Positions 24,331 through 33,870 of a DNA stretch of 64,000 nt are shown piece after piece. A model generated the notes under the pieces. That model worked only from the letters and a program-made list of their open reading frames with translations, was not told where the DNA came from and searched no databases. This stretch comes from Anthoceros angustus (taxonomy: Eukaryota > Streptophyta > Anthocerotopsida > Anthocerotales > Anthocerotaceae). A program made the position numbers and the translations under genes. Location of the stretch: positions 62,001 through 126,000 of the forward strand of contig MU008163.1 of assembly GCA_010909165.1 (NCBI GenBank). The letters are read 5' to 3'. How positions within the stretch are numbered: position 1 is the stretch's first letter; each line of letters starts with the position of its first letter.

Positions 24331-25400
24331 ATGGTATTATAATATTCCGTTCTTTTTGGTTCTCAATCTATTGATGTCCAATCCAATCAAGTTGATTGCA
24401 TTGGAGCCATGCATGTTCTAAAGATAAATGTTATGAAGAATGTGGATGATAAAGATGTTGTTATTAAAAATTTATAACATGTCCTTGAGAAGGCTAATAA
24501 CATGTATATCTTTCTTTTGGTTGGTATGGATGCAAAGGATGCTATGAATAATGAGTTGCAATCCTTCTTTAAGAATCTACTATTCGCCTTTGAGCCACAT
24601 TAATCGAGATTGAATTATCAAGAAACGAGCACGGAGTCTGAAGGTCAAGTATCATCTTATGATGGCGCTGGTAAATGCTTTAAAAGATGCAGTTGTTCTT
24701 GACCTTCCTTATGTGGTTGTCTCTAATAGTATCCTGTCTATGATAATGGGCAAGTCCCAGCATTATGAAAGTTTTTGGACAATTTATCGTCACTCGACAA
24801 CGGAATCTGTGTAGGCATATCCATGATAAATTGCAGGGCATCAACGAATGTTTAGACATGTGAATGATAAATTGCTGGATTGTGCCACTGTAGTTAAAAG
24901 TCTCACTGTAAAGTTACAAGAATAGAAAAACCATGCTTTCTCCTGGAAAATTGAAGAACAGGTAGTCGATTTGGAGTAGCTTTACCTATGTGCATGGAGA
25001 AACTTATGGTTTTCAAAGGAGTTTCTAGTCGTGGCTCTGATTGGACCCGCTTGATGCTGCAAAGGAGTTTTTGGGCCGTTGCAAGTGGATGTGGAAATTT
25101 AGCGTGCTTTCTGGCTTGAAGAGGATCCTACCAAGAGTGCAAAGTGATCATGACTTTCTGTTCTTTGGATCATCAGCTTCTAAGGTTTAAAGGCAAGGAC
25201 TCCTTTGCGAGAAAGAAGATTGTTCATTAACAAGGATCTCACTCCCTTGCAATGACAATATGTGAAGAAAAAGTTACTTGCTTTTAAGGTCGCTGGTACC
25301 ATGGGTCAAGTGGCCTTTTTCAGTGGAGATCAATTGCTTTTTTTAATCCTTGATTAATTCTTAGATTATTATTTTTTTATCGTGACTCCATTTTGAATTA
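24330..25400 (+). pseudogene. Decayed copy of the L1-ORF1-like repeat family
   Basis: Near 25205-25345 the frames give RRLFINKDLTPLQ, then KKLLAFKVAG and MGQVAFFSGDQLLF. This parallels TTQLYINEDLAPLQWKTKKEK and GQVAFFREDELVVF in the copy at 32900-33060. Earlier parts (a coiled-coil-like stretch and KEFLGR) match with stops and frameshifts. It is an older, more diverged relative of the elements at 31.8-35.8 kb. Confidence 0.55.
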
Positions 25401-25438
25401 TTTTTATTTTTATTTTTGTTAATTCCTCTAATTTTGAT

Positions 25439-25439
25439 G

Positions 25440-25490
<51 letters not shown>
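25439..25490. repeat. (TA)n microsatellite followed by (AC)n
   Basis: A run of about 20 TA dinucleotides followed by acacacaca. Simple sequence repeat in the AT-rich tail following the repeat family copy. Confidence 0.95.
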
Positions 25491-25491
<1 letters not shown>

Positions 25492-25799
25492 TACATCTTT
25501 TACATCATACCTTTTCGTTCCCATGGTCCTTCCAAATAAAGAAGTTGTTGTTGATGTGGAACGCCTGTTTTAGATACGGGAGGTAATGGGAGCGATGCCC
25601 CATTCTCCACTGACCAACCACTAGTGTTAACGTTGGTATTACTAAGGTCATTTTATAACACTTTAAATCTCTAAATCTCTACTATCCTAATTCGAGATTT
25701 TGGGAATCTGGAATGAAGAATGTAGAGCTCTATCTACAGGAATGCTTGAGGTATCAAATGGCTAAGGCCAAATGGACACACATTTATAAGAACGTCGTT

Positions 25800-25925
25800 A
25801 TGAAGTATCCTGCGCTTAGATCCTTGCGCTTAGATTAATACTTAGATGGGGTGCTTAAAGGGAGTGGATACCCTTGCACTTAGATCGATACTTAGATGGG
25901 GTGCCTAGAGGGAGTGGATGCCCTT
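25800..25925. repeat. Short tandem duplication of about 55-60 bp
   Basis: The sequence containing gcgcttagattaatacttagatggggtgc, agggagtggat and cccttg occurs twice with few changes. A related duplicated pair with tacttggatcgggtgctgtcc is at 44105-44225, so this may be a small dispersed repeat. Confidence 0.6.
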
Positions 25926-26225
25926 GGTGCAAGGTGCAAGTAGCTTTGGCACACCATGGTACAAGTTGTGAAGTACCAAGTCCCATGACAGGAAAATTCC
26001 GTCCAGGTGGACTTAGAACATATTCTCTTCACTAGCTTGACACAGTTGACATCTGCGCTGGGTGATCGGGGGTCCTTGACAAGCTTTGTTCCGAGATGCT
26101 TGTTGCCAGTGACAAGAGACGGCAGGCGTGATCCGCCTCGCACTCAAATTCAGCGCTATGCGGCCCACCGGCTACGAATTCGGCGCTCGTCTTGGCAATT
26201 GGTTGAGCTCATTCGCAGCTTGGCC

Positions 26226-29180
26226 ATGGCTTCGGCAGCGCGACGGTTATGCTCCATGCTACGCCTTTCACCTGCTGCCTGCTCATCCTCTGCCTCTGCT
26301 GCCGTCCGGATCCGGCTGTGTTCACCAGGATGTCGCACCTGCAGCTGCCTCCCCCTTGCTCCGCCGCCCTATGGCTACATCCGAACACGTAGGTTGCCCT
26401 CACTTTTGCTAATCCCCTTGTGGACCCACCAAATTGGTGTGTGTACAGGGATTCTACCAGGAGCTCCCGCTCACCTTACTGTAGGGAGTGAACCCCTGGC
26501 AAAGAACGGTTCGAGGTGGAGCAGTGCAAGGAGCCCCGCACTTCCGCTTTCGAGAAAATGTGTGGGTGGAGACGGGTTTTCCAGCGATTGGCGTCGCCAG
26601 GAGCAGGAGTACTTGTGGCGACAATTTTTTGTGGACCCGACCATGTGGTGGGACAACAGACGAGATAAGCAGAGCTCCCGTTCGCCTGACTTCCGGCGTA
26701 AGAGGTCTGGTGAGGTGCTGTGGTTAAACAACGTGTTTAAGCCAGCTTGGGTTGACGAGCAGCTCGTTTCCTTGGATATGCAGATGGGTCATGGCGCCTC
26801 TCCTTCCGAGTCGAGCTCTCCGGTTAAGCCTGAAGCTGGCAGGCGTGCAGGATCGGAAATGGGCGTCGTTACGTCTGTAACCGTGAGCATGTTGTGTCAG
26901 CAGGGGAAGCTTTCTGAGGCCGTTGGAGCCCTGGAATCTCTGGCGCAGACAGACTTTGCTATTTCTCAGTCTCTGTTTTGCTCTGTGCTTAAACTGTGTA
27001 CAGCGAAGAAGGATTTGGTTGTGGGGCGACGAGTTCATGATCTCATTGTCAAACTTAGGTATGAGTCGAGTGCATACTTGGGGAACCATATCTTGCGCAT
27101 GTATGCATGTCAAGGCAAGCTAGAGGAGGCTATGGATGTGTTCACCAGGGTAGGCCAACCAGATGTTTTCACCTGGTCTTCCATCATCTCTGCACATGCC
27201 AAACATGGGAAACCCAATGAGGCAGTACAACTGTACAATGAGATGCGTAGGTCGGGATTGAAGGCGGATGCTCATATCTTTGTAGCTGCCCTTCAAGCTT
27301 GTGCGTTTGCCGCTGACTTGGAATCTGGCAGAACAGTGCACTGTGATGTGGTGCTGAGTGGCATTCCTCCTGACTTGTTTGTTGGCACCAGCCTGGTGGA
27401 CATGTATGCAAAATGTGGTCAACCGAAACAAGCACGACAGGTTTTTGACAGCATGGCCACAAAGAATGTGGTGACCTGGAATGCCCTAATAGCTGGGTAT
27501 GCAAAATGTGGTGAACTGAAAGATGCACGCCAGGCTTTTGACAGCATGGACAAAAAGGATGTGGTGACATGGAATGCCCTGATTGCTGGGTATGCACAAC
27601 AAGGACACGGCCAAGAGGCCCTTGTTCTGTATGGACAAATGCAGCGAGAAGGCCTGATTTTGGCTAATCATGTTACTTTTAGTTGCCTTCTGAATGCCTG
27701 TGCAATCACTGGGGCCTTACTGAAGGGCAGGCAGCTGCACTCGCAGATTGTGGAAAGAGGACTGCTGGATAATGTAGTGTTGGGCAACTGTCTGGTGGAC
27801 ATGTATGCAAAATGTGGTGAACTGGATGATGCACGCGAGGTTTTTGACAGCATGAGCACAAGGAATGTGGTGACATCGACGGTGCTGATTGCTGGGTATG
27901 TAAAATGTGGTGAACTGAAAGCTGCACGCCAGGTTTTTGACAGCATAACGACAAAGAATGTGGTAACATGGACTGCCCTGATAGCTGGGTATGCCCAGCA
28001 AGGACTTGGACATGAGGCGCTTGTTCTGTATGGACAAATGGAGCAGGAGGGCCTCATTTTGGCTGACCATGTTACTTTTGCTTGCCTTCTGAATGCCTGT
28101 GCAAGCAGCGGTGCCTTACAGAAGGGTAGGCAGCTGCACTCACAGATCGTGGGGAGAGGACTGCTGAATGACGTAATGCTTGGCAATTGCCTGGTGGACA
28201 TGTACGCAAAATGTGGTGAACTGGAAGATGCACGCCGGGTTTTTGACAGCATGAACACAAAGAGTGTGGTGACATGGAATGCCATGATATCTGGGTATGG
28301 TACTTGTGATGATGGTCAGACAGCACTAGCTTGTTTTCAGGAGATGTTAGTCGCTGGCATTCAGCCTGATAGGACTACTTTTACTTGCCTTCTAGCAGCA
28401 TGCAGTCATGAGGGACTGGTTCACGAGGGTCGCAACCACTTTGATTCCATGGCTGAACAGCATGGTATCACACCTACTCTTGAGCATTACAATTGCATGA
28501 TTGATCTTCTTGGGCGTGCCGGCCATTTAGATGAGGCTGAGAAGATTCTATTGTCATGTGAGGGCCAAAGTAATGTTGTGGGCTTGAGGTCTTTGTTGAG
28601 TGCCTGCAAAAGTCACGGGGATATAGAGAGGGCAATGTGGTGTTTTGAAAGCATTGTTAGGCTGGACCCCCAGGATGCGCCTGCATATGTGCTCATGGCC
28701 AATGCCTACGCAGATGCAGGTAGGTGGAGGGATGTAGACAAGATTGAATCGCAGAGAAGGGTAGCAGGAGCTAACAAGAAACCTGCAGTGGCGACCATTG
28801 AGGTGAATAAGGAGGTACATAGATTTCTGGTGGGAGAAAGGAGAGAGAATATTGCGCTTAAGTTGGAGAGCACAAATGCGCGGCTGAAGCAGGAGGGGGG
28901 ACACGTACCACAGACAAAGTTGGTGTTGAAGCCACTGTCTGAGAAGGAAAAGGAAGATCTGCTTTGTGGTCATGCTGAGAAGCTAGCTCTGGCGTTTGGC
29001 CTTTTGAACACTCCGAGTGGGACACCTCTGGTGGTAACGAAGAATCTACGCATGTGCAGTGACTGCCACAGTTCTACGGAAATCATGTCAAGGCTTGAAC
29101 ACAGATACATTGTTGTAAGGGATGGGTACCGTGTGCATCGATTCGCAAATGGCTGTTGCAGTTGTAAGGGTCGACCGTGA
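26226..29180 (+). CDS. PPR protein of DYW:KP type with N-terminal PDF-like motif (putative U-to-C RNA-editing factor)
   Basis: Single-exon gene of 984 codons. The frame is open from 26007, but the ATG at 26226 (gccATGG) gives a basic, Ser/Ala-rich presequence (MASAARRLCSMLRLSP) suited to mitochondria or plastids. Residues 129-180 (YLWRQFFVDPTMWWDNRRDK, SPDFRRK, GEVLWL, PAWVDEQL) resemble the PDF motif of organellar single-stranded-DNA-binding OSB proteins. PPR repeats (P, L, S types; VDMYAKCGELEDAR, VVTWNALIAGYA) run from about 212 to 780, then E1/E2. The PG box is replaced by KKPAVATIEV (about 850-860). The deaminase-like domain has H916-A-E918, C944-x-x-C947 and ends CCSCKGRP instead of DYW. 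KP box plus GRP end is the signature linked to U-to-C editing in hornworts, lycophytes and ferns. The target is not predictable by eye. Confidence 0.92.
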   Translation: MASAARRLCSMLRLSPAACSSSASAAVRIRLCSPGCRTCSCLPLAPPPYGYIRTRRLPSLLLIPLWTHQIGVCTGILPGAPAHLTVGSEPLAKNGSRWSSARSPALPLSRKCVGGDGFSSDWRRQEQEYLWRQFFVDPTMWWDNRRDKQSSRSPDFRRKRSGEVLWLNNVFKPAWVDEQLVSLDMQMGHGASPSESSSPVKPEAGRRAGSEMGVVTSVTVSMLCQQGKLSEAVGALESLAQTDFAISQSLFCSVLKLCTAKKDLVVGRRVHDLIVKLRYESSAYLGNHILRMYACQGKLEEAMDVFTRVGQPDVFTWSSIISAHAKHGKPNEAVQLYNEMRRSGLKADAHIFVAALQACAFAADLESGRTVHCDVVLSGIPPDLFVGTSLVDMYAKCGQPKQARQVFDSMATKNVVTWNALIAGYAKCGELKDARQAFDSMDKKDVVTWNALIAGYAQQGHGQEALVLYGQMQREGLILANHVTFSCLLNACAITGALLKGRQLHSQIVERGLLDNVVLGNCLVDMYAKCGELDDAREVFDSMSTRNVVTSTVLIAGYVKCGELKAARQVFDSITTKNVVTWTALIAGYAQQGLGHEALVLYGQMEQEGLILADHVTFACLLNACASSGALQKGRQLHSQIVGRGLLNDVMLGNCLVDMYAKCGELEDARRVFDSMNTKSVVTWNAMISGYGTCDDGQTALACFQEMLVAGIQPDRTTFTCLLAACSHEGLVHEGRNHFDSMAEQHGITPTLEHYNCMIDLLGRAGHLDEAEKILLSCEGQSNVVGLRSLLSACKSHGDIERAMWCFESIVRLDPQDAPAYVLMANAYADAGRWRDVDKIESQRRVAGANKKPAVATIEVNKEVHRFLVGERRENIALKLESTNARLKQEGGHVPQTKLVLKPLSEKEKEDLLCGHAEKLALAFGLLNTPSGTPLVVTKNLRMCSDCHSSTEIMSRLEHRYIVVRDGYRVHRFANGCCSCKGRP

Positions 29181-29560
29181 GGATAACAAAGTGAGAACTA
29201 CTCAGTGCTTAAGTGTTCACGCCAGAGAGTATTCCTTGTTCTGTTGTTGTGGGTTGAATGTAACCCCATCCCTGTCCAACTTGGGACTTGGTCATGGATG
29301 GCCGTAACACTGATCCAGCTCTCATTGAAGAGCTTATGTTTGGGAAGTCTGCAGACAGGACACAGTTGTCGACACAGCTTTCTTTGTCTGTGACTGCACC
29401 TCTTGGTGGCACTTCCTTCTTCATCAGCTAACCTTAGCTGCCCGAAGTCATCAATGTCCATGCGTGGAAGAAGTAGGTGCCAATGCCCGTTTGGTGTGGT
29501 TATACACAGTACCTGGGCATTCTGCCATGGTGTTTTGCTAGACTCATCTTCCGTCAGTGG
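29181..29560 (+). other. 3' flank of the PPR gene / 5' flank of the next PPR copy
   Basis: 29225-29300 (gagtattccttgtt, ccatccctgtccaac) has a partner at 31360-31425 after the third PPR locus, so it is probably shared 3' untranslated sequence. From 29560 on, the sequence matches the 5' flank of the inverted pseudogene. No other gene is seen. Confidence 0.5.
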
Positions 29561-29570
29561 TCCCTGAACG

Positions 29571-31313
29571 ATGGCCACAGTATGGCAACCGGGCTTGTCG
29601 TGGACCCAACAAATTGGTGTGTGCACAGGGATTCTATCAGGAGTTCCCGCTCACCTCATCTTAGGGAGTGAAAGCCTGGCAAACCAAGCCTCCAGGTGCA
29701 GCAGTGCGAGGAGCCCAGCACTTCCACTTCCGAGAAAGTGTGTGGGTGGGGACGGGTTTTCTAGCAATGGTCGTTGCCAGAAGCAGGAGCCTACAATGTG
29801 GCCGTTGGAGCCCTGGAGTCTGTGGCGCAGACAGACTCTGTTGTTTGTCAGTCTCTGTTTTGCACTGTGCTAAAAATGTGTACAGCTAAGAAGGATTTGG
29901 TTGTGGGGCGACGAGTTCATGATCTCAGTATCAAACTTGGGAATGTGTTCACCATGTGCAAACCGAATGTCCTTATGTGGTTTTCCATAATCTCTGCTCA
30001 TGTTAAGCACGGGAAACCTGAGGAGGCCATACAACTCTCCTGTGAGATGAGTACGTCAGGAGTGAAGGCGGATGCTCACGCTTTGTAGCTGCCAACTTAG
30101 ATTCTGGCAGAAAAGTGCACCGTGATGTGGTGGTGCAGAGTGACATTTCTACTTGCTTGTTATTGTCAGCTCCCTGGTGGACATGTATGCAAAATGTGGT
30201 GAACTGAAAGATGCACGCCAGGTTTTTGACAGCATGACCACAAAAAATGTGGTGACATGGACTGCCCTGATAGCTGGGGATGCCCAGCTAGGGCTCTGAC
30301 ACGAGGCTCTTGTTCTGTATGGACAAATGGAGCAGGAAGGCCTCATTTTGGCTGACCATGTTACTTTTTCTTGCCTTCTGAAAGCCTGTGCAAGCTCTGG
30401 CGCTTGACAGAAGGGCAGTCAGCTGCACTTACAGATTGTCGAAAGAGGACTGCTGGATGACGTTCTTGTGGGCACCTGCCTTGTGGACATGTATACAAAA
30501 TGTCGTGAACTAGAAGATGCACGCCATGTTTTTGACAGCATGAACACAAAGAATGTGGTGACATGGAATGCCCTAATCCCTGGGTATGCACGGCAAGGGC
30601 TCAGACTTGATGCTCTTGTCGTGCATGCACAAATGGAGCAGCAGGGGCTGATTTCAGCTTACCATGTAACTTTTACTTGCCTTCTGAAGGCCTATGCAAG
30701 CAATGGTGCCCTACAGAAGGGCAGGCAGCTGCTCTTGTAGATTGTTGAAAGAGGACTCCTGGATCACATAGTGTTGGGCACCTGCTTGGTGGACATGTAT
30801 GCGAAATGTGGTGAACTGGAAGATGAACGCCAGGCTTTTGACAGCATGAACACAAAGGGTGTGGTGACATGGACCGCCTTGACATCTGGCTATGGTACTT
30901 GTGATGAAGGTCAGAAGGCACTAGCTTGTTTTGAGGAGTTGTTAGTTGAGGGTATTCAGCCTGATGATGCTACTTTTCCTTGCCTTTTAGTAGCATGCAG
31001 CCATGCGGGACTGGTTCATGAGGGTCGCAACCACTTTGATTCCATGGCTGAACAGCATGGCATCACACCTACTCTTGAGCATTACAATTGCCTGGTCGAT
31101 CTTCTTGGGCGTGCTGGCCATGCTGAGAAACTTGCTCTGGCGTTTGGTCTTCTAAATTCTCCGAGAGGGACACCTCTGGTGGTAACGAAGAATCTGCGCA
31201 TGTGCAGTGACTGCCACAGTTCCACGACATTGTCAAGGCTTGAAAAGAGAGACATTGTTGTAAGGGATGGGTACCAGGTGCATCGTTTCGCAGCTGGTTG
31301 TTGCAGTCGTTAA
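29571..31313 (+). pseudogene. PPR-DYW:KP pseudogene, direct copy
   Basis: Begins with the same leader as its neighbours (WTQQIGVCTGILSGVPAHL, KCVGGDGFSSNGRCQ). It then jumps from just before the PDF-like motif to AVGALESVAQTD, so the PDF-like motif is deleted. PPR repeats follow with stops near 30086 and 30298 and further breaks. After LVDLLGRAGH it passes directly to AEKLALAFGLLNSP, which removes the E domains, KP box and the HxE histidine. The deletion ends share ggccat/ggtcat + gctgag. The C-terminal MCSDCHSS and VVRDGYQVHRFAAGCCSR remain, and the GRP end is missing. Confidence 0.85.
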
Positions 31314-31429
31314 GGGAGAATAATGGAGGACTACCTGCGCCGAATTCAAGTGTGTATTGCAAAGAATATTCCATTTTCACTTTTTGGGGTGAATGTGCTT
31401 GGGTTACTCCATCCCTGTCCAAACGGAAA

Positions 31430-31786
31430 CATCAGAATATACATAGATCGCTAATACTGGTCCACCTCTTCATGGTAACTCAGACCATCAGAATCGAGCT
31501 CCTCGCTTTTTGAGCGTTGAGCGCGTTCCTATGATCAATTCGTGTTGTGCCGCGTTTCTATGAATCATTCGAGGATGGACCGCTTTCCCCAAGCACATAA
31601 TAACAGAGGCCGCTGAATTGGTTCGCACAACCCTAATCTAGTTGACTTGTGAGCTCAAACCAAGCAAAATCCTTGGACATCATGGGGTTAACCCTCGTGG
31701 ACGAAGGGGCTCAAAATGAGCCTTTGAATTGCAGGAAACGGGGGTGTCATTTTTTTACCTCTTATGCATCCTCACATCCTGCATAA
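31430..31786. other. Intergenic, nothing recognised
   Basis: Between the PPR pseudogene and the tandem repeat unit. No coding potential on either strand and no structured repeat seen. Confidence 0.4.
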
Positions 31787-33870
31787 TATGATAATTTAAA
31801 AATATTATAAAAATACAGCGGAAATGGACTTCGATTACAACGACTAGTCCTAACCCACCTTAAACCATTACTTCTAAGTTAGTTTCTTGGGTTTGGTTGT
31901 TCGTCGCAAGGTTACTTAGCGGAAACCCATGGTAGCTGAGCAAACAGCAAACAAGAGAACATGTATGCTAGTTTTGCATACAGCACCCTGTCGGGCAGTG
32001 TCTATATGAAGACAACGCGGTATCTGCATTGGAGACTAGAGTATTTAATATTGAGGTGGAGAATATTTCCTTAAGGAAAAAATATGAGTCTCTTTTGGCT
32101 AAGCACCAATCTTTGGCATGGGACTCGGAGAACGAGGGGGGTGAGGAGGGCCAGGAGGACGAGGGGGATGAGTTCAATTCCGTAATGGATGATCTTATAG
32201 ATAAGAGATTTAATAGTCAGGATGTTATCATTAGAAAATTGCAACAGGATCTTGAATCGGCAAGCTCATGGGCTAAAGATTTTGAGGCGTCTTTCTAGTC
32301 AAGTTTGATTCATTGCTTTTGCAAGTCAATGCCTTGCAAATTCCTGTTCCTTGTGTGGGTTGCTTGTCGAAGGCAGATCTGGCACCTAGTTTGGAAGGCT
32401 ACAAGAACGTCATTCTCGAGTTTATTCATGCACAGAGGGAAGAAATGCACAATTATATGGCCAAAAAGTTGCAGGGTTTGGATGATTAGGTTGAAAGATG
32501 AAATGAAGTTTTTTCATGAACCATAGAGGAGAAAGCCATAAATTTGGAAAATCATTTCACTTCAACGAAACAAGTTTTATCTACATATTTCGAGAAGCTT
32601 ACTGGTAAAAACCTCCTGGGGATTACTGATCCCCCTGCTCCTTCTTGTCTTGGTGGCAGCACTGTATCGGAAGTTGTTTCCGAGACGACGGACCATGCTC
32701 GCCGTGCTTTGAACTTGAGAATTTCTGGTGTTGGTAATGACATTGTTGCACCACTTGTGGCTGCAAAGGAGTTTCTCAATAGGCTAGAGGTCGATGTGGT
32801 CGTTCCTCGAGCCTTCTGACTTGGAAAGGATTCTGGTAGGGAGCGCATATTGATTATGACTTTTCACTCTATGGATGGTCGCCTCCAGGTTATGAAGGCT
32901 AGGTCTATGTTACGGACAACTCAGTTATATATCAATGAGGATCTTGCACCATTGCAATGGAAGACTAAGAAGGAGAAGTTACCCGCTTTCAGAGCAGCTC
33001 GTGCTGCAGGTCAAGTGGCTTTCTTTCGTGAGGATGAATTGGTGGTGTTTGGCCCTCGTTCATGCAATTTCATTGACACTGTTGATTGATTGAAGATTAT
33101 TTTTCTTGTTTGAATTCTACCTATCTATTCATCCAGACCATTTTACCGCAATCTATGTAGTTATCATATTTCAGTCCCATGACGGAAATCCGTCCTTAAT
33201 AGACTTAAATAAAATTCTTCTTCTTCTTCTTCATGTGGACCTAAGGATACAACTTCATATAGATAGAGACTTTTCAATTGTGAACTGTTTTCTTATTTCA
33301 TTCTATTTTGGACAGTCTAAATATCCATGACATATATTACGCTTGAGATCATGGTGTAGCCCATTACCCTAAATTTATGAGATCATGGTGTAGCTCACTA
33401 TCCTAAGACCGTCAAAATGCCACATCTATTGCATGAGAAACATGAATCGACAAAACAACAATTTATGCATGTAAACACATTCAAAAACTTGTAGCCATTG
33501 TATTGCACAAACAACTTTATCATTCTTCCTACTGTTGATACGATCGGAAAGAATAGAGTGACAAGTACAAAATAATATTTGATTTATTTTTTTAATAAAA
33601 TACATCATTAAACATAAACAAGAAACAACAGAAACATTTCTTCTTAAAAACATGTTTATGAGAGGTTAACGGAAGAGTGAATTACAATCAAATATCCGAT
33701 AATATTCAAGATGATTTCACCTCGGATATTATCGATTAATATCGATATTACTAATCGATTAATATCTCCGGTGAGCCCCCGCAACAGAGGTTATAGCAAC
33801 GCCCGGCGAAACCGGACAAGCTGGCGGCCACGTCTATCTCGCCGGAGGGACAACTACGAGGAGTAGCAAG
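31787..33870 (+). mobile_element. L1-ORF1-like repeat element, tandem copy 1
   Basis: Joined frames 32029-32298, 32310-32520, 32544-32819 and 32850-33089 encode a coiled-coil start (TRVFNIEVENISLRKKYESLL) and an acidic stretch (NEGGEEGQEDEGDE). After these come YKNVILEFIHAQREEMHNYM, then FHSMDGRLQVMKARSM, LYINEDLAPLQWKTKKEK and AARAAGQVAFFREDELVVF. The order coiled coil, middle domain, C-terminal block with 'INEDL.P..' and 'A...G...F...ELVV' recalls LINE-1 ORF1-type RNA-binding proteins. No endonuclease or RT lies beside it. The 3' part (33100-33860) is AT-rich and ends in TATCGATTAATA palindromes. Frame breaks may be sequence errors. Confidence 0.45.
33690..33770. repeat. TATCGATTAATA palindrome cluster
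   Basis: Repeats of tatcgattaatatcgatatt form overlapping palindromes. The same cluster is at 35700-35790, and an inverted, longer version is at 37505-37610 beside the words caaatatcc and gataat. The inverted arrangement of 35.7 and 37.5 kb brackets the Copia 3' end. Confidence 0.7.

Noticed and set aside
26007-26225. Upstream ATG extending the PPR protein by 73 residues
   Set aside because: The extension lacks presequence character and the ATG at 26226 has better context and gives a typical organelle-targeting start; the longer form cannot be excluded.
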